From: Lepidostoma basale | Taxonomy: Eukaryota; Arthropoda; Insecta; Trichoptera; Lepidostomatidae | Length of the DNA: 64,000 nucleotides | Reading direction: 5' to 3' | NCBI GenBank assembly: GCA_022606425.2 | Contig: JAHDVF020001336.1 | Location: forward strand, 1,612,001-1,676,000 | In this document: positions 54,533-64,000 of the stretch, piece after piece | Position numbering within the stretch: position 1 is the first letter of the stretch | Layout: every line of letters starts with the position of its first letter | The notes under the pieces: generated by a model | Told to the model about the DNA's origin: nothing | Seen by the model: only the letters and a program-made list of their open reading frames with translations | Databases searched by the model: none | Position numbers and translations under genes: made by a program

Positions 54533-55199
54533 CACAACAGCAAAAACAATTAAACTAACTGTAAAACGTCATTATTTATTATTCTAGTATGTTTAAACAC
54601 AAATTTTCTTTATATCGATCACATTTTAAAAAAAACTACTACACTAAGCTCTCTTCCACCGCTTTTCTATTTTGTTTGTTTACCATTGAATTATCACTAT
54701 GGAAACCAAGTGTTCCAAAATGTACTTTAGGGCATAAATTGGTTATTTTAAACGGAGAGCATTTATGAACGTCAACGATAGTATCAGCAAAAAAATGGCC
54801 GACATCGCTTTTTGACGTTTGTGCGTAGTGCCGTGACGTTTTCTTATTGTATTGACTCGGTATTTCAATATTACAGTTATTTCGTCTTAATTGCTGCGTC
54901 GTATTATAGAAGACTGGTTATCAATTCGCAAAAATATTTTCCGCATTTATAAATTTTAAGGTCATTCAAATTACGTTCGTTTTTTGAAATTTGTTCTTGA
55001 CCCAGTCGCTTTCGTGATCATTGTGTTAACAGGTTTAACGGACAATGTCTTCACAATAACAAAAATATCGTGATGACATAAAATGATTCTTGTCAAAATA
55101 AATAATTCGCTCTATTAGTTTATATCATACGATGTTTCAACAGTGCGTGCAAAATGTTCGGCGCCGATCTCGCTAAAACGGCGTTTTGTTTACTTCGTA
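54533..55199. promoter_or_regulatory. Shared BBS4/SLC35F5 bidirectional promoter region
   Basis: 667 bp between two divergent start codons. It holds a YY1-like AAAAATGGCCGAC at 54791-54803, two TGACGT (CRE-like half) sequences near 54812 and 54833, and a degenerate X-box-like ATCACTATGGAAAC at 54693-54706. Ciliary genes including BBS genes are often controlled by RFX factors through X-boxes. This copy departs from consensus at several positions, so that link is only a suggestion. No TATA box near either start stands out. This is one of the few segments free of recognisable transposons. Confidence 0.6.
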
Positions 55200-55319
55200 A
55201 TGAATGATAATTTGAAGCAAAAAGATAACATGCTCAATAAAACGCAGCGTTTAATTTTAGGTCTTTTTATTTTGCTCCTAGTCGATATTATTTGGGTTTC
55301 ATCTTCAGAACTTACAAAG
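55200..55319 (+). CDS. SLC35F5: SLC35F5 exon 1 (start, TM1)
   Basis: Starts [16 protein letters not shown]1 is [17 protein letters not shown], followed by SSSELTK. The ATG at 55200 is chosen because the frame is closed upstream by a stop at 55116-55118 with no intervening ATG, and because the protein start matches the short form of human SLC35F5 (MNRMNSQ..). Donor ACAAAG|GTTGGT is weak but fits phase 0 and the alignment. Confidence 0.9.
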
Positions 55320-58300
55320 GTTGGTTACATATGGTTTACTTAACTATTTATTAACATATTGCTGAAGAAAACTGCGTCTAAAACGCGTTGAACTTTCACG
55401 AAGAGGTTATTTGTATCAAGATAATTATCGTATTGATTACATTTTCGTATAAATTTACGCACAACGCGAAAATGGGTTGATTTCTAAATTGTGCATTATT
55501 GCAAATTCACTTTAATACTTCAATATTCAGCATAAAATATAAACGTTTTCTGTGTTATTTAATCACTTGCATTATGCTCTAAAGATATGAAAATCTTTTT
55601 ATTGTACGCTATTTTAGTATAAAAAAAATTGCATTGAATATCTGGCATTATTTGAATGAAAAGAAACACCAAAAAAAAACAAGTTGCTAAGTGAAATATG
55701 TGCTTTACTACAATTATTGTAATTTCAACACAATATTCTTAATTTGAATATTTTATTTGGATCGTATTGAATATTTTAGATAAATCATTTTGAATGACAA
55801 ATCAAAACAAACCAAAGAGTTTGGTAAAATATGTAATGGATCTCAAGGAAACCCAGGAAATTGTATCAAATAACCCTGAAAGGAGACGAGAGCTCTGGAT
55901 CTCTGATGAATGCTGGAAACTGATATTTGAAAGGGGAAAGTTTAAAAAATGACTAGCATCTAATGAATATGCTGAATTATCTTCCCAAATACAACATATT
56001 GGTCTGTGTTAGAAACTTTAAACCAATGCATAAAAGACTGAAACAAGAGAACTGCATCAAAAAATAACATTTCTGGTCAAGGAGTTCAAGAGTAAATCGT
56101 GAGCTATTGAAGATGAGAATGGCTGCCTCTCGTGTGAGCTGGACAAAGTAATAGAAACTTGGAAGTCCTACTGCCAGAATCTATATAAAGATGCAGAAAA
56201 CCCATTGTGCGCAAAATGGGATATGGTAGAGAGTTTTAAAAGTATTTTACACTTTTAACGGAGATGGCTTCTGTAAATATCCCTAACCTACATTGAGTTG
56301 TTGCATTATTAATGATGATATGAGAAGATTCTTTACATGTGATTTGTAACATTATACAAAACAGTATTTATAATGATCTAAATATTGGATTTTTCAATAA
56401 GGACGCTCCATTTTTAATCGCTCGTGCAGAATGTCCATCGTGGCGTGCGCTGTGTGCTACGTAGCGCCATCCTATTGGAACCGTATGTTGTCGGTATCCA
56501 TATCATCCAGTTTAAGCCACAAGAGTCTTAATTTTATGCATTAAACAACATATTGTAGATTCTACAGGACAGCCATGAATGCCATAAATTGGCGCACAGA
56601 GCACTGATTTTGATAATAAATTTTAACAATTTCAATGCGTTGTTGAAGCGTGTAGCGTTCCATGGTGAAATGTCAAGACTAAATAAGTATTCTTGTCAGA
56701 TTTGACATTTATCGCTTTACCAAAATGGCCGCTATAAGCTGTGAAAGTCCAAGCGTCCCTTTTGAAAAACCCTTTGACCACCAGGATACACCACTTGAGT
56801 GAAGCCACACAGCCATTTGTCCGAAATTATATTCCATACATAATGTCATTGAATTACCTTTAAGATTGAAAAAAAATTGTGGCAATATCACTTAGAGAGG
56901 TTGTTTTATTTGATTTCAAAGTTCGAGCACTCTTAATATACCATATAATGATTCGACTCGATTCTAAAAATGATTTGATTTATTCTTGAAATCAAAGTCA
57001 ATTATATAACATGAAATAGCAACACTTACCACTTTTTGTTTTATAGATTTTTTGTTATTAGAAATCGGGTCATTCTAAAAATGGAATGTTTTTGTTTCCA
57101 GTATATTTACCACAATGAGGAATACGAGAAGCCGTTCTTCAGTACTTACGTCAAGACATCTATGTTTACATTATACCTCTTTGGCCTTTGCTTCTGGCCT
57201 CCTTGGAGGGACAACTGCAACAGACCGCCAGCTTACATGGTAATCATTCTATGTACTAAGAAATTTCAAACTCTAACTAACTAAATCATCACACCGTCTC
57301 TCCGAAGAGGTATGCAGAATGAATGGGCCGCTACACTGTTCTTTCCTAACATATTTCTCTCATTTCCCCAACGGCTTATACAACATGTCATGCACGCACG
57401 TCGATATCTCTGACTCCTCACGGCCGGCATTTGATATTTAATTAATTTTATCATGTTATATCATGCCACATTTTCCTCTCTTCTTCTTATCAGCCATCTG
57501 TTGTCCGCAGCTGAACGTCTCCCAAAGCACCCCACTGCCCCCTATTCATCGCCACTCTCATCCATCCATGTCTAGCAATCCTTATATTATCGGTCCAGCG
57601 AGCAGAGGGACATCGGTCTCTACAAATCCTGTGTACGGTCTTCTCTCCAGAAACCGTCTTCCACATCGGCTGTCAATCTGACAAATATGGCCTGCCCACC
57701 GCCACTTAAGCCGGCCTATCCTCACAGCCACCTTAGTCAAGTCTTTCTAGGTCTTCCTATATTTCTTGTTCCGTATACATTGTATTTATTTTTATATGCT
57801 TTGTTATCAATTCTCTGGTTGTGAGAGCCTGTTATTAGACATTAAATAAAATAGTCTTTACAAAGAATGGTAAAAAAGTATATTTTAAAGATGTAAATGG
57901 AGCTAGAAATAGAGGAAGACCGAGGAAAATGTGACAATCAAATATTAAATGTCGGCCACGTGAGGAGTCGGAGAAATCAACTAGCGTGCATAACACGATG
58001 TATGAATTTTGAGGAAACGAAAGAGGTATGTCAGGAAAGAAAAGTGTGGCAGTCCATTCTTTCTGCCTACTCCTTTGGAGAGACGGCGTGATGGTTAGTT
58101 AGTTAGTTAGTTTAGTCTCTACAATGTGTACAGAATAATTGTTGTAATCCAAAATGACATGGTTATGTACTCTGAGAATCATTGGATTGCGAACAAAATA
58201 AAAACCAATTAAAAATAGGAGTTCTGCATTGCCGATTTCACAGAATGATAGATAATCGACCAAGTGTTAACATACTTACTTCAGGTGGACCTACAAATCT

Positions 58301-61300
58301 TGAAATGTTAGCCTTAACCCCCCATTATGCGGGTGGCTTCATTTGCAGTAAAGAAAAATTGGTCTCGAACTGGGGCTAGCTACATTTACAGCTCTGACAG
58401 ATAGCTCCCAGTTCATTATAATATTACATACATACAGTAGGAACTAAAGTAAAAAGGTTTATAAGTTACATTCAAATATGAACTGCAAATATAGTCTGCC
58501 CTTTTCGCCCAGCTGTCCCTTTCGTCCACCTTTGTCAAATCAGCCATAATATTATCTATGCCAGGGATGGCGAACCTTTGTCGCAAGTGGGTCAAATTTA
58601 TTTAAAAAAAAAAATCGCTGGCTAGGGTTTTCATAAAAATTAAAATCGTGACACATTTTTTTTGGAAGGAAGTCGATAGCGACATTTTTTTTTTCATCAG
58701 CGACTTCCGGTCAGTAGAATTCGGCGGCGACCTTTCCTTTTCTTAGCCCATAAGCGACTTCCGGCCAGTAGAATTTGGCAGTGACCAATTCGATTTTCCT
58801 GACTACTGACTGGAAGTTGCAGATGAACAAAAAAAAAAACGCGCCAACATCTCTGCTGCATTTTTTTTTAATTTCCGACTTTCAATTCGAATTTTTGGGG
58901 AGTCATCGCTAACTCGCTCACCAAGGTAAATCATTTCTAAAAGTTCAAGCGAGTCAGATAATTTCTCCCGCGGGTCACGTAATTTCTCTTAGAGGTCATA
59001 CTCGGGTTCAGACACATACAGGTTCTTGAGTCTTCCGCTTGGTATAATAATAATGATTATTTTGTTAACTTTTAAAGCGCTTTTTCATGATGTAATCACC
59101 ACCGGTCGCATTGAGACTTATTTTAATTCTAAATATGTTTTTTTTTTTTCTTCTCGGCGCTGCCTATCCCCGGTGTGGGATATTACCTTCTCCACTGGCT
59201 TCTATCCCTGGCCATCTCTCTCCATTCTCCAGATCTTTCTAGTTTCTTACATTCCTCTTCCACGCAGTCCGCCTATCTTTTTCATGGTTTGCCTCTTAGT
59301 CTCTTCGTGCGGCACCCATTTGAACATAATTTTCAATGCTTTGCCCTCTGGCATTCTTCCTACATGGCCAGCCCACTGAAGAAATTAAGACTTACTGAAT
59401 CTTATCACTGTTTCCTTCGTTAGTAATGATATAAAATTTAACAGTACGTAACGTTATTATGTTTTATAATTTCAGCTTGTAGATCCAAATGCTGAGGATG
59501 ACAACTTCTACACAGATGTGAACATGAGCTTGGTAAATATTTTTATATTGTTATTTTTTATATTCACATTAATGTGTTTTGGCATGAAATCATTCTTTAC
59601 ATATTAGGTTTATATTCATCATCAGCTTTTAATTGTCCAGTGCTGAACTTAGGCCTCCCTTCCCGACTTCCACTACTCTCTTTCACTCGCCGCTCTGTGC
59701 CATTGACCTCCTGCCACTCTCTTGATGCCATCAGACCATCTGGCTTGTGGTCTGCCAGGATTTCTATGGCCGGTTCTCGGTCGTCTTGTCCACCAATCAT
59801 CCGTTGTCCTCGCTATATGGCCGGCCCAATTCCACTTCAACGATGCTATTTTGCACGCTACATCCGCAACTTTGGTCTTTTCTCTGATCCATTCATTTCG
59901 CTTCCTGTCTCACAGATGATGTTTAACATCCTCCTCTCCATTGCCCGCTGGGTCATTTGGAGTTTCTGTATTGTTCTTCTTGTGAACGTAACTGTTTCTG
60001 ACTTCAAACAAGGCCACATATTAGTAATTGATTAATTTGGCCATACCATGTTTTCCTTGGCCTTCTTCAACTTCTTTTTCCATTCATTCTACTTGTATAT
60101 ATCCTTCTAAGCGTTCTTCCCTCATCCATCATTTCATATGTCCAAACCATCTTAGTTACCCTTTCTTAATTTTATTTAGGACAAATACATCTGCCTTAAA
60201 TTCCTTTCTTACTTTTTCATTCAGTATTCTATCATACATTGTTTTTCTGCGCATTCTTCTTAGCGAGTTCTCATTTCTATTGCATTTATCCTGCTTTCAT
60301 CCTTCTTCTGCCAACTCCAAGCTTCGTTTTCATAAATAAAGTTTGGCATTGGAAACAAAGAAAATATTTAGTTCAAACTATCTCTAAATATATAAATTGT
60401 TTTCAAGTTAGAAACAAAAACTTATCAATAAATTGAAAATGGACATTCACAATGGAGTTCTGGTTCCAACGAAGAATGGAACTGACAGTAGATGGATGAA
60501 AGCAGAATAAATGCGGTAGAGAAGAGATCCCATATACGTATGTGTTGCAAAATGATGTATGACAGAATTTCAAATGCTAATATCAGAATGGAAAGTAGAG
60601 CTGATGAAAGTTATGAAAGGTTCACTGCTTTGGTTTGGATATATGAAATGCATGGATGAAAAATGTATGTGTTGACAATGTGAATGAGTCAAGTAAGATC
60701 GAGGAAAACATGACATAAGCAATTTAAACTAATTTTAATGGTCAGTCATGTAAAATGTCAGAAGAATCGATTTGCATGATTATATGAATATGAAGAGAGA
60801 TGATTTATCGGGATAGTGTGGCAGTCCATTTTTTCTGCCTACCCCTTCGGAGAAACAGTGTGATGGTTTTGGTTTTGTTATTCAAAACAGTAAACTTGCA
60901 CCTATTATATCTATCTGTTATCTAAGTGGATTGTTTAATTTAAAATTACAAAACTATGTTTGACTGCAATATAAACAGAGATAAAAATGTTTACACAATT
61001 GAAGATTAATTTCGATTTACGCATGTTCAAACCTAAAATGTTTTAACTTACTTACTTTAATCACTAACCATCACGCCGTCTCTCCTAAAGGGTAGGCAGA
61101 AAAAATGGACTGCCACACTGTTCTTTCCTGATATACTTCTCTCACCTCAACAACAACAACAAACCATCATGCTGTTTCTCCAAAAGGGTAGGCAGAAAGA
61201 ATGGAACTCCACACTACTCTATCCTGACACACCTCTCTAGCATCCTCGATATTCATACACGTACGTTGATTCTTCCGACTTCTAACATGGCCGACCTTTA

Positions 61301-63981
61301 ATATTTAGTTTTGCTGGAAAGGGTTCACAAAAAAATTCTGAGGTATCTATATATGTATATACATGAGGGAGTATGGTAGTTGTCCGTGGTTCTATCCCAC
61401 GGCATTTCTTTTGGGAATGCTCTGAACCAATTCTCTACAGCTTTAAAGTGATGGGCATCTCATAACCAATTTCTTTAGATTAATCAGGGGATATTTCGAG
61501 AACTTACCGTGCTGGAGAGTGAACAGATTGTTTCACCTACCGGCCGCCAAAACCAATCTGCCTCTGGTGACACTGGTGGGAAGAGCAATTACTCTCCTGA
61601 ACGCGGTCTCCTCCGAGATCGACGTCTTTCATATTAGTGAAGGTACATTCAGGGGACAAATACTCTCGACTTTAGAAAGTATCTCGTCTTCCTAATGTCG
61701 AACCATCTCTAATGCGTTCCTGGTATTATGTTGTATGTGTGTAATATTTTACCTGTACTCAAAAGATGCCTTAAACATTTATGCTATTTATAATATCTTT
61801 TGAGTAAATAAACTCATTTGATTTGATTAATAAGGTCATGCCATGCTTTTATCGATCTTCGTCGACTCTGCAATCCATTCACATCGCTAACATATACTTT
61901 CTTAAGCATTTTTTCGTCATCCATGCGTTCGATATGTCCAAACCAAACGCATTGATCCCTTCATAATTACTTTCTTCCGCTCTACATTCCTTGGCGATCA
62001 GCGTTAGAAATTCTATTATAAATGTCAACCGTAAAATGGACATAGTGCACGATAAGTTTGGCGAACCGAACCATGATTTTCAAAATAAATATGCACAATT
62101 TGCAAGCGCTGTTCTGATGTCAGTCTATTCATGGTGAAATGGCAAAACGTACTGACTACAAATCAAATCTCAACTGTCAAATTGACTGTCTGTAGAAACA
62201 ACGTTGCCAGTTTAAAATCCAAACCTCAAAAAAAACACTCTGTACATCATTTTACCACACGAATGTCTAAAAGATCTCATGTCTACCGCATTTATTCTGC
62301 TCTTGTCCTTCTTCTGCCAGTTCCATGCTTCTCTTTATTTGATCGCAATTTCTGGAAATGCCTACAGCAGAAGATGCGATTAAAGCCGTCCAATCTTGGA
62401 GACCGTGCTGAAAAGTGTTTTGACTTTAATCATTTTATTTTGTATGCACAACTAACCTATATTCTCATATCACACCACAATTGTTTGTAAACATTTTTCT
62501 TATTTCATAATAATTCATTTTATTATCTTGTGAATTTTTCAACGTAACAGTAGTAATGTGTAATGTTTGTATATCATTATTATTCATTGTTAATTACTTT
62601 TATCACAAGCTTACTCATACAATAGTACAATGTCATAATTAATCAAATTTTAAAGGTTGATCATGATCGAAGTCGGAAGAATTGACGTGCGTGTATGACT
62701 CGCTGTATGAATGTGGAGGAAGCTAGAGAGGTGTGCCAGGATAGAGTAGGGTGGCGATCCATTCGCCTACCCCTACGGAGAAACGGCGTGATGGTTTGTT
62801 GTTGTTGTTAGTACAATGTCATAATTATCTTAGTTTTTTTACTTACAACAACTAAATAACTAACCATCACGCCGTCTCTCCGAAAGGGTAGGCAGAAAGG
62901 ATGGACCGCCACACTGTTCTGTCCTGACATACTTCTCTCCCTTCCTCTACATTCATACATCTTGTCATGCATGAACGTCAATTTCTTAGACTCCTCACGT
63001 GACTAACATTTAATATTTGATTAATTTGATCGTGCCACGTTTTCCTTGGCCTTCCTCTATTTTTAGCTCCGTTTAAGTCGTTTACATATACCTTCCTCAC
63101 CATTCTGTCTTGACTCATTCTTTCCATGTGTCCACACCATCTTAACGACCCTCTCATTATGTTGTTCATAACACTTTCATTCGCACCGCATTCACTTATA
63201 TTTTCATTCGACACTCTATCATACACAGAGTATCCACACATTGATTTGATTTATGAATGTTGAGAAAGCGAGAGAATGTCAGGAAAGAAAAGTATGTCAA
63301 GAATATGTCAGGAAAGAAAAGTATGGCAGTCCATTCTTTCTGCCTACCTCTTCGGAGAGACGGCGTGATGGTTAGTTAGTTGATGTAGTCAATTATATTT
63401 TTAAAGAAATTCACCAGATTTAAAAAATAAATTATGTTATTTGTAATTTCATGATAGAAGTTCATTGTTAGTAATATAAAAATAAATAAAAAGTTGTAAA
63501 AATCTTTTTAAAATGTATATAAATTCCAAAAATGTTTGTGCCTTCAACCAGTTTCGGCAGCTCGCTGCCATATTCTGGCCAAGATGATAGTAAAGATTGA
63601 CCAGAAGATGGCAGTGAACTGCCGAAACCGGTCGAAGACACAGATTTTTGTGGATTTTATCTACATTTTAAAAAGACTTTATTTTTATATTTTTTTCATG
63701 ACAAGATTTAATCATTCTAACGGCTTCGTCAGCTTGTCTCCATCCACTGCTGGACGTAAGCCTCTCCACCCCCACGCCATCTCTCTCGGTCTCTCGCAAG
63801 TGTTCTTCAGGCCCTTCCCGCCTACCTTATTGATTTGCAATTTATACAAGTTCTGTTTTTTTTATTACAGAGTGACTCTACATTTGTGCCTATTAGAACT
63901 CCCGAAAGAGAAACGACTGAGATGTCATCGGAAACCGATGAGTCAGCCCAAAGATCCGTGAGATTCAGCAAAGTTGCTGAG
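55200..63981 (+). CDS. SLC35F5: SLC35F5-like transporter, exons 1-4 (3' part beyond window)
   Basis: Solute carrier family 35 member F5, a multi-pass membrane protein of the drug/metabolite transporter superfamily. The exact substrate is unsettled; SLC35 members move nucleotide sugars, and F-family members have been tied to thymine-type substrates. Four exons join in phase 0 throughout (40, 46, 19 and 37 codons). They align with human SLC35F5 [45 protein letters not shown]..PWR, the loop VPVKF..ESTNIDTEKT and RVRFSNIMEI. TM1 is in exon 1 and TM2 in exon 2; exons 3-4 code the acidic cytosolic loop. The eight remaining TM segments must lie past the right edge. Confidence 0.92.
55780..56250 (+). 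mobile_element. Non-LTR fragment between EN and RT
   Basis: [52 protein letters not shown] and [13 protein letters not shown]. This is the linker before the RT domain of insect non-LTR elements. Interrupted by stops. Confidence 0.7.
56395..56720 (-). mobile_element. Tc1/mariner-like element, deleted
   Basis: [24 protein letters not shown], then, out of frame, [18 protein letters not shown] and [10 protein letters not shown], the second catalytic block of the FQQDGATCHT group. Most of the middle is missing. Confidence 0.72.
57102..57239 (+). CDS. SLC35F5: SLC35F5 exon 2 (TM2)
   Basis: 46 codons, [20 protein letters not shown] then [19 protein letters not shown]. Human has [37 protein letters not shown]. 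Acceptor TTTCCAG|TATATT, donor TACATG|GTAATC, phase 0/0. Confidence 0.95.
57275..57860 (-). mobile_element. LINE-A piece followed by RTE piece
   Basis: 57275-57475 is a LINE-A 3' end. 57480-57745 encodes [32 protein letters not shown] and [14 protein letters not shown] sequence, an RTE-type C-terminus. Confidence 0.72.
57860..58112 (+). mobile_element. LINE-A C-terminal fragment
   Basis: [14 protein letters not shown] start, [24 protein letters not shown], then the normal 3' end with GTTAGTTAGTTAG at 58093. Confidence 0.75.
58113..58600. other. Unassigned intronic stretch
   Basis: Open frame 58182-58379 (65 codons) shows no recognised domain; it may belong to a transposon. Nothing else seen. 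Confidence 0.35.
58600..59000. repeat. Imperfect tandem repeat
   Basis: GCGACTTCCGGTCAGTAGAA at 58700 and GCGACTTCCGGCCAGTAGAA at 58752, with a weaker, partly inverted third unit near 58795. Unit about 55-60 bp. Confidence 0.6.
59150..59400 (-). mobile_element. RTE-like 3' fragment
   Basis: [52 protein letters not shown] and a GAA-like tail at about 59150. Confidence 0.72.
59476..59532 (+). CDS. SLC35F5: SLC35F5 exon 3
   Basis: 19 codons, [19 protein letters not shown], corresponding to the human loop [21 protein letters not shown]. Acceptor ATTTCAG|CTTGTA, donor AGCTTG|GTAAAT, phase 0/0. Small but flanked by good splice sites. Confidence 0.88.
59605..60030 (-). mobile_element. RTE-like C-terminal fragment
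   Basis: [20 protein letters not shown], then [39 protein letters not shown] and [15 protein letters not shown]. Follows SLC35F5 exon 3 by about 70 bp. Confidence 0.72.
60035..61325. mobile_element. LINE-A relics in both orientations
   Basis: 60040-60340 minus, 60430-60875 plus ([20 protein letters not shown], then the 3' end), 61065-61145 minus, 61150-61320 minus (variant end CATCATGCTGTTTCTCCAAA). 60875-61050 between them is unassigned. Confidence 0.65.
61490..61835 (+). mobile_element. Unclassified non-LTR C-terminal end
   Basis: [45 protein letters not shown], with a 3' end that closes in ATTTGATTTGATT. The same end occurs at 38625-38680. 61325-61490 upstream is unassigned. Confidence 0.65.
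61838..62000 (-). mobile_element. LINE-A relic
   Basis: [20 protein letters not shown] and [16 protein letters not shown] on the minus strand. Confidence 0.6.
62015..62245 (-). mobile_element. Tc1/mariner-like element, 5' end
   Basis: TIR-like GTTTTTTTTGAGGTTTGGAT, then [35 protein letters not shown], stop. This is the start of an IS630/Tc1-type transposase. The same end forms the arms of 27089-28338. Confidence 0.75.
62250..62345 (-). mobile_element. LINE-A relic
   Basis: [16 protein letters not shown] minus-strand piece. 62345-62650 beyond it is AT-rich and unassigned. Confidence 0.5.
62655..62805 (+). mobile_element. LINE-A variant 3' end
   Basis: [19 protein letters not shown] sequence and GAAACGGCGTGATGGTTTGT with a GTT tail. 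Confidence 0.6.
62855..63390. mobile_element. LINE-A C-terminal copy (minus) and 3' end (plus)
   Basis: 62855-63241 minus: [60 protein letters not shown], with tail. 63250-63388 plus: a separate 3' end with GTTAGTTAG. Confidence 0.82.
63540..63655. repeat. Palindrome with hammerhead-like cores on both strands
   Basis: Plus: CAGAAGA (63602-63608), GGCAGT-GA-ACTGCC, GAAA, CCGGTC. Minus: CAGAATA, GGCAGC-GA-GCTGCC, GAAACTGGTT. Helix II has 6 bp on both strands. The core U4 is A in both, as at 28753-28759. Confidence 0.5.
63715..63835 (-). mobile_element. RTE-like tail (subfamily 3)
   Basis: Reverse of [20 protein letters not shown], the same tail as in 25360-25450. It lies just before SLC35F5 exon 4. 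Confidence 0.6.
63871..63981 (+). CDS. SLC35F5: SLC35F5 exon 4
   Basis: 37 codons, [20 protein letters not shown] then ..SVRFSKVAE, matching human SEPLYVPVKF..KKSRVRFSNIMEI. Acceptor TTTATTACAG|AGTGAC, donor GCTGAG|GTAGGA, phase 0/0. The next exon is outside the window. Confidence 0.92.
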
Positions 63982-64000
63982 GTAGGAGTACTCACTTATT

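Noticed and set aside
54693..54706. Confident RFX X-box for BBS4
   Set aside because: ATCACTATGGAAAC differs from the X-box consensus at several positions; listed only as a weak candidate.
1..64000. CRISPR arrays, bacterial operons, phage or virus genomes
   Set aside because: No regularly spaced direct repeats with spacers and no prokaryotic gene organisation. RT and integrase-like remnants belong to transposons.

Overview
This window is animal nuclear DNA, most likely from a moth or butterfly (Lepidoptera). The reasons are AT-rich introns, split genes with GT-AG splice sites, and dense insect-type transposons: HmRTE-like and jockey/CR1/R1-like non-LTR elements, mariner, piggyBac-like, PIF/Harbinger and pogo-like elements. 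No bacterial operon, CRISPR array or rRNA gene is present.

Two host genes stand head to head. BBS4, a TPR subunit of the BBSome, lies on the minus strand. Ten coding exons between 54532 and 15734 join without a frame break into a 481-codon protein whose TPR core (exons 2-9) aligns with vertebrate BBS4. SLC35F5, a 10-TM nucleotide-sugar/thymine-type transporter, starts at 55200 on the plus strand; its first four coding exons (55200-55319, 57102-57239, 59476-59532, 63871-63981) are here and the gene runs off the right edge. The 667 bp between the two start codons is probably a shared bidirectional promoter.

Everything else is repeats. Positions 1-15700 lie downstream of BBS4 and hold nested transposons. 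The BBS4 introns are large and packed with insertions: an intact-looking mariner (17701-18985), a Harbinger deletion derivative (20322-21194), a solo LTR inside a foldback Tc1/mariner relative (27089-28338), a jockey-type RT fragment (29004-29757), a pogo-like element (35490-36822), two piggyBac-like MITEs (2049-2811 and 52034-52807), many 3' ends of RTE-like elements with GAA-type tails, and more than twenty pieces of another non-LTR family (called LINE-A here) with a GTTA tail. A SINE-like family shares the last ~60 bp of LINE-A.

The most notable signal is a set of short motifs with hammerhead ribozyme architecture, recurring in at least five unrelated repeat families, often inside palindromes. 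They show a CUGANGA-like box, a stem-loop, GAAA, then a very short self-complementary segment (ACUAGU, ACAUGU, ACCGGU or ACAGCUGU) ending in UH. The self-complementary helix III suggests dimeric ribozymes of the kind reported from Penelope-like retroelements, but no Penelope RT is visible here. The best copies are at 43807-43857, 43636-43674, 42335-42373, 49811-49880 and 346-392.
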